A stretch of 5,872 nucleotides of DNA from PWND01 sp964601515. GTDB taxonomy: Bacteria > Bacteroidota > Bacteroidia > Bacteroidales > UBA7960. A program made the translations under genes and the position numbers. The DNA lies in assembly GCA_964601515.1 (NCBI GenBank), contig CAZRNU010000174.1, forward strand, positions 1-5,872. Direction: 5' to 3'. Below the pieces are notes generated by a model. The model saw only the letters and a program-made list of their open reading frames with translations. It made no database searches and was not told the DNA's origin. Positions within the stretch are counted from its first letter, which is position 1; every line of letters starts with the position of its first letter. Shown in pieces: positions 5,067 through 5,872 of the stretch.

Positions 5067-5162
5067 GGGTAAGATTGGTACGACCAGCTCCCGCTGAACT
5101 CCCCCAGGATCGGAAGGTAGCAAGGGTAAGCGGTCGTAGCGGTGCGATGCCAAATCTTACCC
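5067..5162 (+). ncRNA. ffs: Small signal recognition particle RNA (4.5S-type)
   Basis: This is the RNA of the signal recognition particle, which pairs with protein Ffh to deliver nascent membrane and secretory proteins to FtsY. The ends form a closing stem, GGGTAAGATT (5067-5076) with AATCTTACCC (5153-5162), extended by GG/CC past a bulged A. An inner helix pairs CGACC (5081-5085) with GGTCG (5132-5136). The conserved tip AGGATCGGAAGGTAGCAAGGG (21 nt, 5106-5126) holds the GGAA tetraloop and the AGCA part of the internal loop that binds Ffh, and CCC (5101-5105 region) pairs with GGG (5124-5126). There is no Alu domain, so it is the short bacterial type. Seven Ts (5166-5172) directly after the closing stem provide an intrinsic terminator. 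Confidence 0.95.
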
Positions 5163-5172
5163 TTCTTTTTTT
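5153..5172 (+). terminator. Intrinsic terminator of the SRP RNA
   Basis: The 3' arm of the SRP RNA closing stem (AATCTTACCC) is followed by TTC and seven Ts. The mature RNA's own terminal helix therefore serves as the terminator stem. Confidence 0.7.
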
Positions 5173-5220
5173 GATAATTATATAAAATCATATTTCACAA
5201 CTCTCTAAAACAATTCAACC

Positions 5221-5872
5221 ATGAAATTTTTTATCGATACAGCAAATCTTGACCACATTCGCGAAGCAAACGATTTAGGTATTCTTGATGGTGTTACTAC
5301 AAACCCTTCGCTTATGGCAAAAGAGGGAATTAAAGGACATGACAATATTATTCAAAGATATGTTGACATTTGCAATATTGTAAACGGTGATGTAAGCGCG
5401 GAGGTTATTGCTACCGATTTAAATGGAATGATTAAAGAGGGTGAGGCTCTTGCAGCCCTTCACCCAAATATTGTTGTGAAAGTTCCTATGATTAAAGAAG
5501 GTATTAAAGCTATCAGATATTTCACCGACAATGGAATTAAAACAAATTGTACACTTGTGTTCTCTCCGGGACAAGCTATTTTAGCGGCAAAAGCCGGTGC
5601 AACTTATGTGTCTCCATTTATTGGCAGACTCGATGATAATTCTGTTGACGGAGTGGACCTTATCGAGCAAATTGTTCATATTTACAGAATGTATGATTTT
5701 CAAACACAGGTTTTAGCAGCCAGTATCCGTCATACTATGCATATAGTTAAATGCGCCGAAGCGGGAGCTGATGTTGTTACTTGCCCACTTGATGCAATAC
5801 TCGGACTTCTAAATCATCCTCTTACTGATATCGGATTGGCGAAGTTTTTAGCAGATTACAGTAAAACTAAAT
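5221..5872 (+). CDS. tal: Transaldolase, short TalC/FSA-like type (runs off the right edge)
   Basis: The 217 codons visible match the usual length of about 217-220 residues, and the window ends one base (t) into the next codon, so probably only the stop or a few residues are missing. Transaldolase transfers dihydroxyacetone units between sugar phosphates in the non-oxidative pentose phosphate pathway. Family residues are visible: Asp6 in FIDTAN, Asn28 in TTNPSL, the Schiff-base Lys87 in VVKVPM, and Thr111. At positions that separate the two activities it has Glu61 (SAEVIA), Ser131 and Phe133 (SPF). E. coli fructose-6-phosphate aldolase has Gln, Ala and Tyr there, so transaldolase is favoured over aldolase. 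The ATG lies 48 bp after the SRP RNA T-tract. A weak promoter (TTTG at 5170-5173 and TATTTCAC at 5191) or read-through could drive it. It is the functional partner of the transketolase at the other end of the window. Confidence 0.93.
   Translation, partial: MKFFIDTANLDHIREANDLGILDGVTTNPSLMAKEGIKGHDNIIQRYVDICNIVNGDVSAEVIATDLNGMIKEGEALAALHPNIVVKVPMIKEGIKAIRYFTDNGIKTNCTLVFSPGQAILAAKAGATYVSPFIGRLDDNSVDGVDLIEQIVHIYRMYDFQTQVLAASIRHTMHIVKCAEAGADVVTCPLDAILGLLNHPLTDIGLAKFLADYSKTK

Noticed and set aside
5067..5162. Possible tRNA or riboswitch leader for transaldolase
   Set aside because: The GGAA tip, internal loop and closing stem identify SRP RNA, and the T-tract separates it from the downstream gene.

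Overview
The window looks like chromosomal DNA from a member of the Bacteroidota, probably a draft or metagenomic scaffold. The reasons are: strong AT bias; near absence of Shine-Dalgarno sequences; several matches to the Bacteroidota -7 promoter box TAnnTTTG; a transketolase encoded as separate half-subunits; a DUF4199 membrane protein; and an ECF sigma factor followed by small cell-envelope genes of a type common in this phylum. A run of exactly 100 N (2206-2305) marks an assembly gap of unknown true length.

Layout on the + strand, left half: (1) the 3' end of an outer-membrane beta-barrel-like protein (to 505); (2) an intergenic hairpin with an embedded promoter-like box (577-624); (3) the C-terminal transketolase subunit (653-1609); (4) an ECF sigma factor starting 9 bp later (1619-2167); (5) an intergenic region with the N gap and a heptanucleotide tandem array (TATTGAG, at least 8 perfect units); (6) a small single-pass membrane protein (2380-2868), a candidate anti-sigma factor; (7) a secreted Spy/CpxP-like helical protein (2912-3436, possibly from 2855); (8) a strong bidirectional terminator (3452-3492).

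Right half: two minus-strand genes, DUF4199 (3501-4034) and an FkbM-type methyltransferase (4125-4925), each with its own TAnnTTTG box. A divergent intergenic region follows, leading to the + strand small SRP RNA (about 5067-5162). The window ends in a transaldolase of the short TalC/FSA-like type (5221 to the edge), cut probably at its last codon or within a few residues of it.

Two themes stand out. The first is the non-oxidative pentose phosphate pathway: a transketolase half and a transaldolase lie about 3.6 kb apart, but the N-terminal transketolase subunit is absent from the usual place just upstream. The second is a putative envelope-stress module of sigma factor, membrane protein and periplasmic Spy-like sensor. 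Its order recalls the CnrYXH logic, it is apparently joined to the transketolase operon, and it is interrupted by a potentially length-variable heptamer array. This module is the best candidate here for an undescribed system. Its function is inferred from sequence pattern and context only.
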